DNA of 64,000 bases from JANLQX01 sp031368215 (GTDB lineage Bacteria; Actinomycetota; Acidimicrobiia; Acidimicrobiales; JANYDT01): the NCBI GenBank assembly GCA_031368215.1, contig JANLRD010000135.1:36532-100531 (forward strand), read 5' to 3'. Under the pieces are notes generated by a model that saw only the letters and a list, made by a program, of their open reading frames with translations, was not told the DNA's origin and searched no databases. The position numbers were made by a program, and so were the translations under genes. Within the stretch, counting starts at the first letter, position 1. Every line of letters begins with the position of its first letter. Of this stretch, positions 27,056 to 36,504 are shown in pieces.

Positions 27056-28107
27056 TGAGCATTCCGCTGGAAGACCCCGCTACTGACGACGACGGCCTCG
27101 AATCCCTCCGCCCGCGAAGTCTCACCGAATTCGTCGGACAACCGCAGCTCAAAGAGCACCTCGCTATCGTGCTCGAGGCGGCGCGAAAGCGCGGTCAAGC
27201 GGCCGATCATCTGTTGTTCGCCGGCCCTCCGGGGCTCGGCAAGACCTCTCTCGCGGCGATCGTTGCGCTCGAGATGGGAGTCGGGTTCCGCATCACGTCG
27301 GGCCCGGCGCTCGAGCGAGCCGGTGATCTGGCGGCGATCCTCACGAACCTCGCCGAGAACGATGTGCTGTTCATCGATGAGATCCACCGCCTGCCCCGAG
27401 CAGTTGAAGAGGTCCTCTACCCGGCAATGGAGGACTTCCAGCTCGACATCGTGCTCGGGAAAGGTCCGAGTGCGAGGAGCCTGCGTCTTGATCTTCCCCC
27501 GTTCACGCTGATCGGTGCGACCACCCGGGCCGGTCTCATCACGGGTCCGCTGCGCGACCGCTTCGGTCACACCGCACGGCTCGACTACTACGGTGTCGAC
27601 GATCTTCGCCGGATCGTCGAACGGGCCGCGCGGATCCTCGATGTGTCGATCGAGGCTGACGGAGCCCACGAGATCGCGCGCCGCTCGCGAGGCACTCCGC
27701 GCATCGCGAACCGCCTACTGCGCCGCATCCGTGACTACGCCGAGGTACGGGCCGAAGGCATCATCGACCTCGCTGCAGCCCGCAACGGCCTTGCCGTGTT
27801 CGACATCGACGAACTCGGCCTCGACCGTGTCGATCGTGCCATCCTCCGCGCGCTCACCACTCGCTTCGGTGGCGGACCGGCCGGGCTCTCCACCCTCGCC
27901 ATCAGCATCGGTGAGGACCCCGAGACCCTCGAATCCATGTACGAACCGTTCCTCATCCAGATGGGTCTCATCAAACGCACGCCCAAGGGCCGTGTCGCCA
28001 TGCCAGCGGCGTGGGAGCATCTCGACCTCACTCCGCCGAGCGATGCGGCAACGACTCTCTGGAGCGACGACAGCGTGCCGCCTTCGGATCGGCGCCTGTT
28101 CGACTGA
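27055..28107 (+). CDS. ruvB: Holliday junction branch migration ATPase RuvB
   Basis: 350 residues. Hexameric AAA+ motor that pumps DNA through the RuvA-junction complex. Walker A GPPGLGKTSLA (near 60), Walker B LFIDEIHRL, sensor 1 GATTRAG, the arginine finger region GPLRDRFGHTARL and the C-terminal winged helix (RTPKGRVAMPAAWEHL). All usual motifs are intact. Confidence 0.97.
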   Translation: MSIPLEDPATDDDGLESLRPRSLTEFVGQPQLKEHLAIVLEAARKRGQAADHLLFAGPPGLGKTSLAAIVALEMGVGFRITSGPALERAGDLAAILTNLAENDVLFIDEIHRLPRAVEEVLYPAMEDFQLDIVLGKGPSARSLRLDLPPFTLIGATTRAGLITGPLRDRFGHTARLDYYGVDDLRRIVERAARILDVSIEADGAHEIARRSRGTPRIANRLLRRIRDYAEVRAEGIIDLAAARNGLAVFDIDELGLDRVDRAILRALTTRFGGGPAGLSTLAISIGEDPETLESMYEPFLIQMGLIKRTPKGRVAMPAAWEHLDLTPPSDAATTLWSDDSVPPSDRRLFD

Positions 28108-28115
28108 CCGATCTC

Positions 28116-29210
28116 ATGACACAGAGCGCAGACCCCTCTTCGACCACATACCAATCCCCGCGCCCCGCATCCGGCGTGCGGATGGACGACTACGACTACG
28201 ACCTCCCGTTCGCATCGATCGCGCAGCGACCGATCGAACCCCGCGACGCGGCACGCCTACTCGTGGCGCTTTCCGCGCGCCCAGCGCCGGACCATCGTCA
28301 TATCCATGACCTCCCGTCGCTGCTGGAGCCCGGTGACCTGCTCGTCGTCAATGAGACCCGGGTCATCCCCGCGCGGCTGCATCTTCGCAAACCGAGTGGA
28401 GGAGCGGTCGAGGTGCTACTCCTCGAACACCGGTCCGATCAGAGCTGGCAGGCACTCGTCAAGCCGAGTCGGAAGGTGGCCAACGGAACGCGGTTACGAC
28501 CCGGCCCCGGTCTTATCGTCGAGATCGGGGCGGCCCTCGAAGGAGGTCAACGCGTCGTCCGACTGCTTGGGGACGACGGCGAACCGCTGGCCTACGGTGC
28601 CGAAGAACGTGCGCTGGAGACCTACGGCGAGGCCCCGCTGCCGCCCTACATCACGACCCCGCTCGCCGACCCCTCCCGCTATCAGACGACCTACGCGCGG
28701 GTTGCTGGCAGTGCTGCGGCACCCACGGCGGGATTGCACTTCACCCCGGCGGTCTTCGACGCGCTTGCGTTGCGCGGCGTCGGCGTGGCGAAGATCGACC
28801 TCGCCGTGGGGCTCGACACCTTCCGCCCGGTGACCGTGGATCGGCCGGAGGATCACGACATTCATTCCGAACGGTACGACGTTCCGGCCGCCACGTGGGA
28901 TGCCGTGGTTCGCACCCGCGCTGCTGGTGGCCGCGTCGTTGCCGTTGGCACGACGACCGTACGTTCGCTGGAGACGGTTGCGGCTTCGGGTGTCCTGTCG
29001 GGTCGAACCAAACTGCTCATCTACGGCGACTATCCCTTCGCTGCCGTGGATGTTCTGCTGACCAACTTCCACCTCCCGCGTTCGTCGCTGCTTCTTCTCG
29101 TCGAGGCCTTTGCCGGACCGCGTTGGCGCGCGCTCTACGCCGAAGCCATGTCCGAGGGGTACCGGTTCCTGTCACTGGGAGATGCGCTGCTCCTCGGCCG
29201 ACGAAGCTGA
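28116..29210 (+). CDS. queA: S-adenosylmethionine:tRNA ribosyltransferase-isomerase QueA
   Basis: 364 residues from the ATG 8 bases after ruvB; the family usually starts at the equivalent of MDDYDYDLP (ATG at 28182), which is an equally good start. It makes epoxyqueuosine from preQ1-modified tRNA. Family motifs: VNETRVIPARL, VKPSRKV, ERYQT-like SRYQTTYARVAGSAAAPTAG, TTTVRSLE and FHLPRSSLLLLVEAFAG. Placement next to ruvB is common in bacteria, so this is likely the last gene of the ruv operon. Confidence 0.95.
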   Translation: MTQSADPSSTTYQSPRPASGVRMDDYDYDLPFASIAQRPIEPRDAARLLVALSARPAPDHRHIHDLPSLLEPGDLLVVNETRVIPARLHLRKPSGGAVEVLLLEHRSDQSWQALVKPSRKVANGTRLRPGPGLIVEIGAALEGGQRVVRLLGDDGEPLAYGAEERALETYGEAPLPPYITTPLADPSRYQTTYARVAGSAAAPTAGLHFTPAVFDALALRGVGVAKIDLAVGLDTFRPVTVDRPEDHDIHSERYDVPAATWDAVVRTRAAGGRVVAVGTTTVRSLETVAASGVLSGRTKLLIYGDYPFAAVDVLLTNFHLPRSSLLLLVEAFAGPRWRALYAEAMSEGYRFLSLGDALLLGRRS

Positions 29211-29313
29211 CGGACTATCGCCCTTGGCGTCCGTCCCACGTTTCGTAGGTCAAACGCGTGGCCGATCGCCGTCTATTTCCGCGGTCATCCTCGCATCCAC
29301 GATGAGCAGGTCA

Positions 29314-29319
29314 TAGGGT
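29314..29319 (+). promoter_or_regulatory. Putative -10 box (TAGGGT), start of the envelope locus
   Basis: TAGGGT is eight bases before the GTG at 29328. It marks the likely promoter of the coiled-coil/OmpA four-gene locus. Confidence 0.45.
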
Positions 29320-29327
29320 TCTGCCCC

Positions 29328-30068
29328 GTGAAGTTCGTTGTCGCTGAGTTCGTGCTCTACGCACTGGCGGCCTTTGCCGTAGGCGTGGCCGCTGGCGCCA
29401 CATGGCAACGACGACCGATTCGTCGAGCCACAGACCGGGTGCGGCTACTTGAGCGGGCCAAACTCAGCGCCGACCAGCGCTGGATCCACGTCGAACGGGA
29501 GCACGAGGCCCTGAAGACTGAACTCGCCGAGGCCCGCACGATGCTCAGGTCGGTGTCGGAACTGCGCACCGAACTGGCCGAAGTCCACGCCGAGCGCCAT
29601 GCGGCAGTCGCCGCGCGGGAGGCCGCCGAGATGCAGGTCGCGCGACTTCGCTCTGACCTCGACGCCCGCACACTCCCGATGTTCACTCCGGTCCTTCCAG
29701 CGGTGACGAGAACGAGCGACGACACCGGGCTCGTGACCCGAGCAGCGGCGCGCGAGCGCGACGACGAGCGCGAACTTGCCGATCGACTCGAGTTGGTCCA
29801 TCGAAACGAAGCGCTCAACGCATCGCTCACCGAGAGGCTTCTCGCCGCCGAACGACATCTTCGCGACCTCCAGCACCGGCACAACAACTACGTCCGTTCC
29901 GCACAGGCCGCGCTGACTGCTGCGGTCGTTCGAGCCGAGCAGGCAGAGGCGGGCCTCTCGGTCGCCAAGGCCGCGCGGGTGACGCCCGAACCGAAGGCTG
30001 CCGGGGCAATCGTGATCGATCTGCGTACGTATCAACCTGCGGATTCGACGGGCCCCGAACCGGCGTGA
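29328..30068 (+). CDS. Membrane-anchored coiled-coil protein 1
   Basis: 246 residues, not assignable to a named family. One transmembrane helix at about 6-25 (FVLYALAAFAVGVAAGATW) is followed by basic residues, indicating the C-terminal part is cytoplasmic. Two long heptad-rich stretches (about 40-115 and 140-215, for example LAEARTMLRSVSELRTELAEV) predict coiled coil. It overlaps the next BON-OmpA gene by GTGA, so the two proteins are probably made together. The pair arrangement repeats at 31099-33634. A structural or tethering role at the membrane is inferred. Confidence 0.7.
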   Translation: MKFVVAEFVLYALAAFAVGVAAGATWQRRPIRRATDRVRLLERAKLSADQRWIHVEREHEALKTELAEARTMLRSVSELRTELAEVHAERHAAVAAREAAEMQVARLRSDLDARTLPMFTPVLPAVTRTSDDTGLVTRAAARERDDERELADRLELVHRNEALNASLTERLLAAERHLRDLQHRHNNYVRSAQAALTAAVVRAEQAEAGLSVAKAARVTPEPKAAGAIVIDLRTYQPADSTGPEPA

Positions 30069-30964
30069 CCGTCACCTCGTCATCGGTGAATGAAGGTTCA
30101 GCCGGGCGGAAGGACGCCGGCCTCTCCGGTGCGACCGAAGAGGATCTTCCCGGACGTGCGGCCGCTGTTCTGATCGGGATCGTCGGTCTCGTCGGGGTTG
30201 TGACGTTCGGCTGCATGATCGGCATTCCGGACCTGGAGCATCACCTGCGGTCAGACATCGAGCACCATGCGCTGCGCGACGTCAGAGCTGTGGAGGTGGC
30301 CGTCCATGGGCGTACCGCAGTGCTCACCGGATCCGTCCGGTCGGCCGATGAACGCCGTGCGGTGATCGATCGAACCGCTCGACGATGGGGAGTTGCGCGG
30401 GTGGACGCAAGAGCTCTCGCGGTGCAGGTCCCGCGTCCGAGCGTGACGAAGCCCGCGTCTGCCGCGTCCGCTCGGCGATCCAATACCGCCGGCGCCGGGA
30501 CGGCCGGTCGCTCCCACGCGGTTGGCGCGCCGACCTCGACAGCGCCGGCGACGACGACGACCGTGTTTGATCAAGCGGCGGTCGGACGGCTCGAGACGGA
30601 GTTGTCATCGATCCGCCTCGCCGCTCCGATCGTCTTCGCGCGTTCGAGTCCAACGTTGCTCGCATCGGGGAGGATCACCCTCGACCGGATCGCCGAAGCT
30701 CTGTCCCGGACGCCCGTGCCCATTCGTATCGAGGCCCACACCGATTCCAGCGGCGATCCGCAAGCCAACGTGATCCTCAGCACCCAGCGGGCTGAGGCCG
30801 TGCGAAACGCGTTGATCGCGAGAGGCGTCAGTCCAGCGATACTCACGGCGGTCGGAAGGGGAGCGTCCAGCCCGATCGCCAGCAACGGCTCCGCTGCGGG
30901 GCGTGCCAGCAACCGGCGAGTGGAGTTCATCGTCGTTTCCCCGACCGCCGGACCGAATCCGTAG
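30065..30964 (+). CDS. BON-OmpA envelope protein 1
   Basis: 299 residues. A cytoplasmic tail of about 30 residues precedes a transmembrane helix (AAAVLIGIVGLVGVVTFGCM). Next is a BON-like domain (about 60-125; VEVAVHGRTAVLTGSVRSADERRAV), a Thr/Ala/Ser linker, then an OmpA C-terminal domain (about 185-290) with RIEAHTDSSGD and ASNRRVEFIV. OmpA domains bind the diaminopimelate of peptidoglycan non-covalently. The layout is like mycobacterial ArfA/OmpATb. It would tether the membrane to the wall or form part of a pore; transport activity is not shown. Confidence 0.82.
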   Translation: MTVTSSSVNEGSAGRKDAGLSGATEEDLPGRAAAVLIGIVGLVGVVTFGCMIGIPDLEHHLRSDIEHHALRDVRAVEVAVHGRTAVLTGSVRSADERRAVIDRTARRWGVARVDARALAVQVPRPSVTKPASAASARRSNTAGAGTAGRSHAVGAPTSTAPATTTTVFDQAAVGRLETELSSIRLAAPIVFARSSPTLLASGRITLDRIAEALSRTPVPIRIEAHTDSSGDPQANVILSTQRAEAVRNALIARGVSPAILTAVGRGASSPIASNGSAAGRASNRRVEFIVVSPTAGPNP

Positions 30965-31098
30965 GCTTCACGCAGAAGGTATCCGCTGCGAGGAGTGGCA
31001 GTGATTGCCACGAATCGGTGTCACGGGGGAACTACCTTCGAACAGTACCGCTGGCTTCGTCATCGTTCGACGAGTTCTGTGAGACCTGAGGTCACCCG

Positions 31099-32325
31099 AT
31101 GCCGTTTCTCATTGCCCACACATTCGTCCTTCTCCTCGTGTCGACCGCGATCGGTCTCGTTGCCGGCTGGCTGGTCTGGGGCGGGAACGTTCGCGTCGAC
31201 CACACCGGTGCGGCCGATGAAACCGCATCGAGTGCCGAGCTTGCTGCGCTTCGGAGCGAGGTTGACGCTAGAACCGGCGACGTTGCCCGCCTTCGTCGCA
31301 AACTCAAGCGCGCCGTCGAGGAACTCGAGGCGCACGCGACGCAGCTCGATGATGCAGAGGAACGGATTGCCTCGCTGACATCGTCGATGGAAACAGGAAC
31401 GATGCGAGTTGTCGAAGACCCTGAGCTCGTGGCCGAGATTGCCTCATTGCGTGACCAGTTGGCCTTCGACCGCGCTGCTCACGTCGAAGCCACCGACGCC
31501 CTCGAGAAGCTCCGCGCTGAGCACACTTCGGTGCTCGACGAGTTGCGTCATGCCGAGGCTCGCAGTGCAACGCTCGACGACGAGCTGGCGACGGCTCGCG
31601 TTCAGCTCGGCGGCGTCGAGGACGGAGTCGCCGCCCGAGAGCAGCTCGCCGTTCTGGAACGCGACCTCCATGAAGCGCAGACCCTGATTCGTGACGCAGC
31701 CGAGAGAGTGACATATCTGGAACGCCAGGCGCTGCTGTGGCAGAACGAAGCTGATCGGCTTCAGGCGACGATCGATGAGAATGCCGCGTCGGAGGCGCAG
31801 CGACTCGAAGCGAGCGAGCGGGAGATCCAGACGCTGCTGCGCGAGCACGAGACTGCGCTGGCGTCGTTGCGGATGGAAGCGTCGAGCAGTCGACTCCGTG
31901 CCGATGCAGCCGCCGATCACCTGGGTCGCCTCCAGCGCGAGTTCCGCGCCGTGCAGGAGCGCTCGTCGGCGCACCTCGAATCGACCCGAGCAGCCATGGC
32001 AGACCTCGACCGGCAACTCGCTGCAGCGCATGCCACGCTCAACGACGCAAACCCGTCAACGCTCACGGAACCGGCCCCGGCAGCTCCGTCGTATGCCGCA
32101 GGTCTTCTCGATCTACCCGGCATGACCGAGGGTTTGGCCGGACATCTTCACGAACTCGGGGTCAACTCGCTCGCCGATATTGCTGCCTGGTCGCCGGACG
32201 ATGTGCAGCGCATCGCGGCCTGGTTGCCGGAGAGCCCCGACGTGATAACCGCGAATGATTGGGTCGAGTCGGCCCGTGTGTTGCTCACGGGTGGGTCGGT
32301 CGTCACTTCGACGAGCGGACTCTGA
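31099..32325 (+). CDS. Membrane-anchored coiled-coil protein 2 with C-terminal HhH-like domain
   Basis: 408 residues. N-terminal transmembrane helix (FVLLLVSTAIGLVAGWLVW), then about 270 residues of nearly continuous coiled coil (about 45-320), a Pro/Ala linker and a C-terminal domain (about 335-400) reading LLDLPGMTEGLAGHLHELG and SLADIAAWSPDDVQRIAAWL. This last domain matches the helix-hairpin-helix pattern of DNA- or protein-binding modules (DLPGM as hairpin). It is the larger counterpart of the gene at 29328. A GAGG ribosome site is 8 bases upstream. The next BON-OmpA gene begins one base after its stop. Confidence 0.72.
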   Translation: MPFLIAHTFVLLLVSTAIGLVAGWLVWGGNVRVDHTGAADETASSAELAALRSEVDARTGDVARLRRKLKRAVEELEAHATQLDDAEERIASLTSSMETGTMRVVEDPELVAEIASLRDQLAFDRAAHVEATDALEKLRAEHTSVLDELRHAEARSATLDDELATARVQLGGVEDGVAAREQLAVLERDLHEAQTLIRDAAERVTYLERQALLWQNEADRLQATIDENAASEAQRLEASEREIQTLLREHETALASLRMEASSSRLRADAAADHLGRLQREFRAVQERSSAHLESTRAAMADLDRQLAAAHATLNDANPSTLTEPAPAAPSYAAGLLDLPGMTEGLAGHLHELGVNSLADIAAWSPDDVQRIAAWLPESPDVITANDWVESARVLLTGGSVVTSTSGL

Positions 32326-32326
32326 C

Positions 32327-33634
32327 GTGGCTCCGTTCGCACCCACCGAGCAACGGCCTGCGGAGCAGGTGGAGGGCTCCCCCGATCGACCGTTTCTCGG
32401 GGATCGCCGCCGCCGCCGGTCGCTCGCTGTTGGGCTGATCATCGCTGAGTTGGTGCTGTTGACGGTCGGTGTCGTGGTGTTTCGTCGCAACGCGATCGAA
32501 GATCAACTCGAACGTTCGGTCCTTGATGCCGTCCTGATCGATCATCCGGGTTTGAAGGTCGCCGCCAGCGGTCGGGACATCAAGATTTCCGGCGTCGTGA
32601 AGGACGCAACGGCGAGGGAGGTCGTGGCCAAGATCGCCCGGAGCCGCCCCGGCGTGCGGAGCGTTGACGTTTCCGGAGTCGGCAAGGCCTCCCAACTCGA
32701 CCCCGCCAACACCGGAACGATCCCCGATGGAACGCCCGTTCCGACAACAACGCAGTCGCCGGTTCGTCCCCCTCAGGTTTCTGCCGTCTTCGCCCCGTCG
32801 TCCGTGACGTTGCGCGGTGATGTGCCGAATGCCGAAGCCAAGACGGCCTTGCTTGGGCGACTTCTCGAACGCGGTAAGGACCTGAAAGTTCTCGACGAGT
32901 TGGTTGTGACGACCAAACCGAAGGAGCTTCCGGATCTCGCGCAATACCGCCGGCTCGGCACCTTCCTCGACACGATCGCCCGCCTCGACCCGCCTCGGGC
33001 CACCATGAACTTCGACCGCACGATCCTGTCGCTCGACGCCGAGGTGTCCTCCAGCGCCGATCGAGATCTGCTGCGCCGCGAGAGTGTCGTGCTCGTTGGC
33101 GGATCGCCTGATCGCGTCCGCGGCGAGATCAACGTCACTGCTTCGTCGGATACAACGACTGCCGCTGACTCGACCATCTCCGGGGCGGCGACCACTACGA
33201 TCGCGGGGTCCACGACCACCGCGATCGACGGAGCGTCGACCACTGTCCCCCCGATTCCCTCCACGCCGCAGGCGCAGGCTGCGCAGACAGCGATCACCGC
33301 GGCGATGGACACCAGGACGATCTCTTTCGCCAAGAACTCGGCCTCCCTGAGCGACGAGGGCAAGGCGGTCGTGGCGGACGTCGCTGAGGCCCTGAAGCAG
33401 TCGACGGCGAAGATCGAGGTCGGCGGCCACACCGACTGGAAGGGCCCCGCGCCCGTGAACCTCGAGCTCTCCCAGGCGCGGGCCGACGCCGTGCGAGGGG
33501 CGCTCATCAAGGTCGGGATCGATCCTGCCCGGATCACGGCGAAGGGATACGGGGAAGAGATTCCGGTCGCGTCGAACGACTCCGACTCCGGTCGCGCCAA
33601 GAACCGGCGCATCGAGATCCGCGTCGTCGGGTAG
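32327..33634 (+). CDS. BON-OmpA envelope protein 2
   Basis: 435 residues from GTG; the open frame continues upstream within the previous gene. A cytoplasmic tail of about 25 residues and one transmembrane helix (LAVGLIIAELVLLTVGVVVF) come first. Three BON-like repeats follow (about 60-110, 145-185 and 220-265), including LKVAASGRDIKISGVVKDA and SSVTLRGDVPNAEAKTALL. After a Thr/Ala/Pro linker comes an OmpA domain (about 325-433) with VGGHTDWKGPA and RAKNRRIEIRV. Compared with protein 1 it has extra BON copies. Predicted to lie outside the membrane and bind peptidoglycan. Confidence 0.83.
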   Translation: MAPFAPTEQRPAEQVEGSPDRPFLGDRRRRRSLAVGLIIAELVLLTVGVVVFRRNAIEDQLERSVLDAVLIDHPGLKVAASGRDIKISGVVKDATAREVVAKIARSRPGVRSVDVSGVGKASQLDPANTGTIPDGTPVPTTTQSPVRPPQVSAVFAPSSVTLRGDVPNAEAKTALLGRLLERGKDLKVLDELVVTTKPKELPDLAQYRRLGTFLDTIARLDPPRATMNFDRTILSLDAEVSSSADRDLLRRESVVLVGGSPDRVRGEINVTASSDTTTAADSTISGAATTTIAGSTTTAIDGASTTVPPIPSTPQAQAAQTAITAAMDTRTISFAKNSASLSDEGKAVVADVAEALKQSTAKIEVGGHTDWKGPAPVNLELSQARADAVRGALIKVGIDPARITAKGYGEEIPVASNDSDSGRAKNRRIEIRVVG

Positions 33635-33722
33635 GTCGTTCACCGCCTCGTGCCAGGCCGCCCGCTCACGCTGTGCGGGTTCGAGTTGGTGGCGATCGGC
33701 TGTTCGCGGCGAGGATGTCTCC

Positions 33723-34523
33723 ATGGCATGGAACGACAGAACCGGTGACGAGCTCCTCTACGACGTGACCGGCCATGTGGCCACGATCACGTTCAACCGT
33801 CCGGATCAGATGAACACGATCACCGGACCGATGCTCGACCTCCTCAGCGAGCTGCTGATCAAGGCCGACAAGGACAACGACATCAGGTGCATCATCCTCA
33901 CCGGGAACGGGCGCGCCTGGTGCGCCGGCCTCGACGTGAGGGCACAGAGCAAAGGTGGCGGCCTTTCCCTCGGCGGAGTGCCCGAGATCGAGATGCGGTC
34001 CACACCGCCGATCGTGCTCTACGGCATCGACACGCCGATCATCGCCGCGCTCAACGGTGGAGCCGCAGGCTACGGCCTCGATGTCGCTCTCGGTTGCGAC
34101 ATCCGCATTGCCGCTCGTTCGGCCAAGTTGGCGTTTGCCTTCGCCAAGCGCGGTGTGCTCCCCGAGAGCGGTGGCACCTGGCTGCTCCCGCGGATCGTCG
34201 GCCGTTCCCTCGCTGCGGAGCTCATGCTCACGGGTCGGACCCTCGATGCCGAAGCGTCGCTCGCGGCCGGCCTGGTGAGCCGGGTCGTCGACGATGTCGA
34301 ACTCGGCGAGGTCGCAATGTCGGTCGCCCAGGAGATCGCCGGGAACGCACCGCTCGCCACCCGCGCCATCAAGCGGATGTTGCGCGCCGGCGAAGGCGAG
34401 CAGTTCGACGCCCACATCCACCACGTGTTCCTTCAGCTGCTGCCTCTGGTCGGTTCGAAGGACTTTGCCGAGGGCGTGGCGTCGTATCTCGAACGCCGTC
34501 CGCCCACGTTCATCGGGCGCTAG
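33723..34523 (+). CDS. Enoyl-CoA hydratase/isomerase family protein
   Basis: 266 residues. Crotonase fold with TGNGRAWCAGLDV (first oxyanion loop), AALNGGAAGYGLDVALGCDIRI (second) and KRGVLPESGGTWLLPRIVG, where the Glu/Gly pattern is typical of hydratase/isomerase members. GAGGA is 8 bases before the ATG. Monocistronic between the OmpA gene and the metal transporter. Substrate length and chemistry are unknown. Confidence 0.88.
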   Translation: MAWNDRTGDELLYDVTGHVATITFNRPDQMNTITGPMLDLLSELLIKADKDNDIRCIILTGNGRAWCAGLDVRAQSKGGGLSLGGVPEIEMRSTPPIVLYGIDTPIIAALNGGAAGYGLDVALGCDIRIAARSAKLAFAFAKRGVLPESGGTWLLPRIVGRSLAAELMLTGRTLDAEASLAAGLVSRVVDDVELGEVAMSVAQEIAGNAPLATRAIKRMLRAGEGEQFDAHIHHVFLQLLPLVGSKDFAEGVASYLERRPPTFIGR

Positions 34524-34566
34524 CGCGAGGGGCGCTCCACCTGCGCCCATAAGTTGAGCGATCGAT

Positions 34567-34572
34567 TAGCTT
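34567..34572 (+). promoter_or_regulatory. Putative -10 box (TAGCTT) of the metal transporter operon
   Basis: TAGCTT (or TTAGCT one base earlier) is six to seven bases before the ATG at 34579, again consistent with leaderless transcription. No clear Zur or MntR site was recognised upstream. Confidence 0.4.
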
Positions 34573-34578
34573 GGACGG

Positions 34579-35682
34579 ATGGTTTCCGGCTCCTGGCGTT
34601 TCCCCAACGCGCTCTTCGTGGGCCTTCTGCTTTCGATGGTCGCGGCAGGATGCAGCAGCGACAAAGCTGCTTCGACCGACGCCGTGGCCGCGGTCACCGA
34701 AACTTCCGCAGCCACTGGTGCGCCAGCGCCCGCTGGGAGCGGATGCGGAGGTGGGACGCCCGTCACTGGTCGGCCGTTGATCGTCGCCACGACCGTTGCA
34801 CCGATCACCAGCATCATCGCCAACCTCACCAGCGGCACCGACACCGTCGTGACCGGTCTCGTGCCGGAAGGCACGAACTCGCACACGTTCGAACCCCCGC
34901 CCTCGGCGGCGAAGACCGTCTCCGACGCCGACATCGTCTTCATCAACGGCCTGAAGCTCGAAGAGCCGACCAAGGACCTCGCCGCCACGAACGCGAAGAG
35001 CGGCTCACAGATCTGCGAGCTCGGCACGGCGATCCTTCCCGAATCTGAATGGATCTACGACTTCTCGTTCCCGAAGGAGGGTGGGAAGCCGAATCCGCAC
35101 CTCTGGACGAACCCTCCGATGGCCAAGGACTACGCCCGAGTTGCCTTCGAGGCCCTCGCCGCCCGCGACCCCGAGGACAAGGCCGTGTATGAGCGGAACT
35201 ACGTCTCGTACGCCGCCAAGATCGACGCACTCGATGCTGCCATGGTCGAAGCGACCGCCAGCGTGCCCGCCGGCAACCGCCTGCTCCTCACCTACCACGA
35301 CGCCTATGCGTACTTCGCCAAGCACTACGGTTGGGAGGTCGTCGGAGCGATCCAGCCATCGTCGTTCGACGAGCCCACGGCGAAGGAAGTGGCCGGCCTG
35401 ATCGAGCAGATCAGGCAACGGAAGGTCCCGGCCATCTTCGGCTCCGAGGTGTTTCCGTCTCCCGTGCTCGAACAGATCGGTAAGGAGACCGGGGCGACGT
35501 ACGTCGACGTCCTCCGCGACGACGACCTTCCGGGCGCACCGGGTGATCCCGAGCACTCCTTCCTCGGCCTCATGCGCTTCGACTACGTCACGATGGTCAG
35601 CGCCCTGGGCGGAGACGCAAGTGGTCTCAAGGCCCTCGACATGTCCGACGTCGGACCCGACTCGGCAAAGTATCCGCAATGA
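34579..35682 (+). CDS. Zinc/manganese ABC transporter substrate-binding lipoprotein
   Basis: 367 residues. Lipobox MVAAGC, then an Ala/Thr-rich linker. Family 9 (cluster A-I) binding protein: ligand His in EGTNSHTFEPPPS, PNPHLWTNP, and HDAYAYFAKHYG, plus an Asp near the C-terminus (LRDDDLPG). No His-rich loop is seen, which in ZnuA proteins marks zinc preference, so manganese is as likely as zinc. First of three genes with the ATPase and permease below. Confidence 0.93.
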   Translation: MVSGSWRFPNALFVGLLLSMVAAGCSSDKAASTDAVAAVTETSAATGAPAPAGSGCGGGTPVTGRPLIVATTVAPITSIIANLTSGTDTVVTGLVPEGTNSHTFEPPPSAAKTVSDADIVFINGLKLEEPTKDLAATNAKSGSQICELGTAILPESEWIYDFSFPKEGGKPNPHLWTNPPMAKDYARVAFEALAARDPEDKAVYERNYVSYAAKIDALDAAMVEATASVPAGNRLLLTYHDAYAYFAKHYGWEVVGAIQPSSFDEPTAKEVAGLIEQIRQRKVPAIFGSEVFPSPVLEQIGKETGATYVDVLRDDDLPGAPGDPEHSFLGLMRFDYVTMVSALGGDASGLKALDMSDVGPDSAKYPQ

Positions 35683-35745
35683 CCTCGGTACTCTGGCGCG
35701 GCAGGCCGTCGGTCGGTAGCGGTCGTCGCGTGCGAGAGGACGATT

Positions 35746-36504
35746 GTGCTTGAGATCTCGCATCTGAGCTGCTCCTATGGTGGACCCGTCGTTGTCGACC
35801 ATGTCGATCTCCACATCCGGGCAGGAGAGCTCGTCGGCATCGTCGGGCCGTCCGGCTCCGGCAAGACCACCTTGCTCCGGGCGATTCTGGGCACGGTCGA
35901 GCCAATGCACGGTTCGATCACCAAGCCCGACGCACTGTCGGTCGCCTACGTGCCGCAGGTCGAAACCGTCGACTGGAACTTCCCGGTGACGGTCAGCGAA
36001 GTCATCGTGATGACCATGCGCAAGCGCTCCTGGTGGCCGGGGATCTCCAAGGCCGAGCGTGCTGCGGTCGACGAACTGCTCGAACGGCTCGGACTCGGCG
36101 GTCTCGGCCAGCGCCACATCCGCGAGCTCTCCGGCGGTCAGCAGCAGCGGGTGTTCCTCGCCCGTGCGTTGGCACGGCGGCCCGACCTGCTTGTCCTCGA
36201 CGAGCCCACGTCCGGCGTTGACGTGCGCACCCGCCACGAGATCCTCCATCTCCTCACCGATCTCAACGCCGACGGCCTCACCATCGTGCTCACCACCCAC
36301 GACCTCAACGGGCTCGCCGCACACCTCCCGCGCATCGTGTGCTTCAACAAGACGGTGATCGCCGACGGCGCCCCAATCGACGTCCTCCGTCCCGCCGTCC
36401 TCGAGGCGACGTACGGAGCTCCGCTCGAGGTGCTCATCCACGGCGGCATGCCCGTCGTCCTCGACCATGCCCCGTCCCTTCGCTCCGTCCCGAGGCCGGC
36501 GTGA
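35746..36504 (+). CDS. Zinc/manganese ABC transporter ATP-binding protein
   Basis: 252 residues from GTG. Walker A GPSGSGKTTLL (near 35), Q-loop YVPQVETVDWNFPVTV, typical of Mn/Zn importers, signature LSGGQQQR, Walker B LLVLDEPTSGVD and switch His in LTTHDLNG. The stop overlaps the permease start by 4 bases (GTGA). Confidence 0.94.
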   Translation: MLEISHLSCSYGGPVVVDHVDLHIRAGELVGIVGPSGSGKTTLLRAILGTVEPMHGSITKPDALSVAYVPQVETVDWNFPVTVSEVIVMTMRKRSWWPGISKAERAAVDELLERLGLGGLGQRHIRELSGGQQQRVFLARALARRPDLLVLDEPTSGVDVRTRHEILHLLTDLNADGLTIVLTTHDLNGLAAHLPRIVCFNKTVIADGAPIDVLRPAVLEATYGAPLEVLIHGGMPVVLDHAPSLRSVPRPA

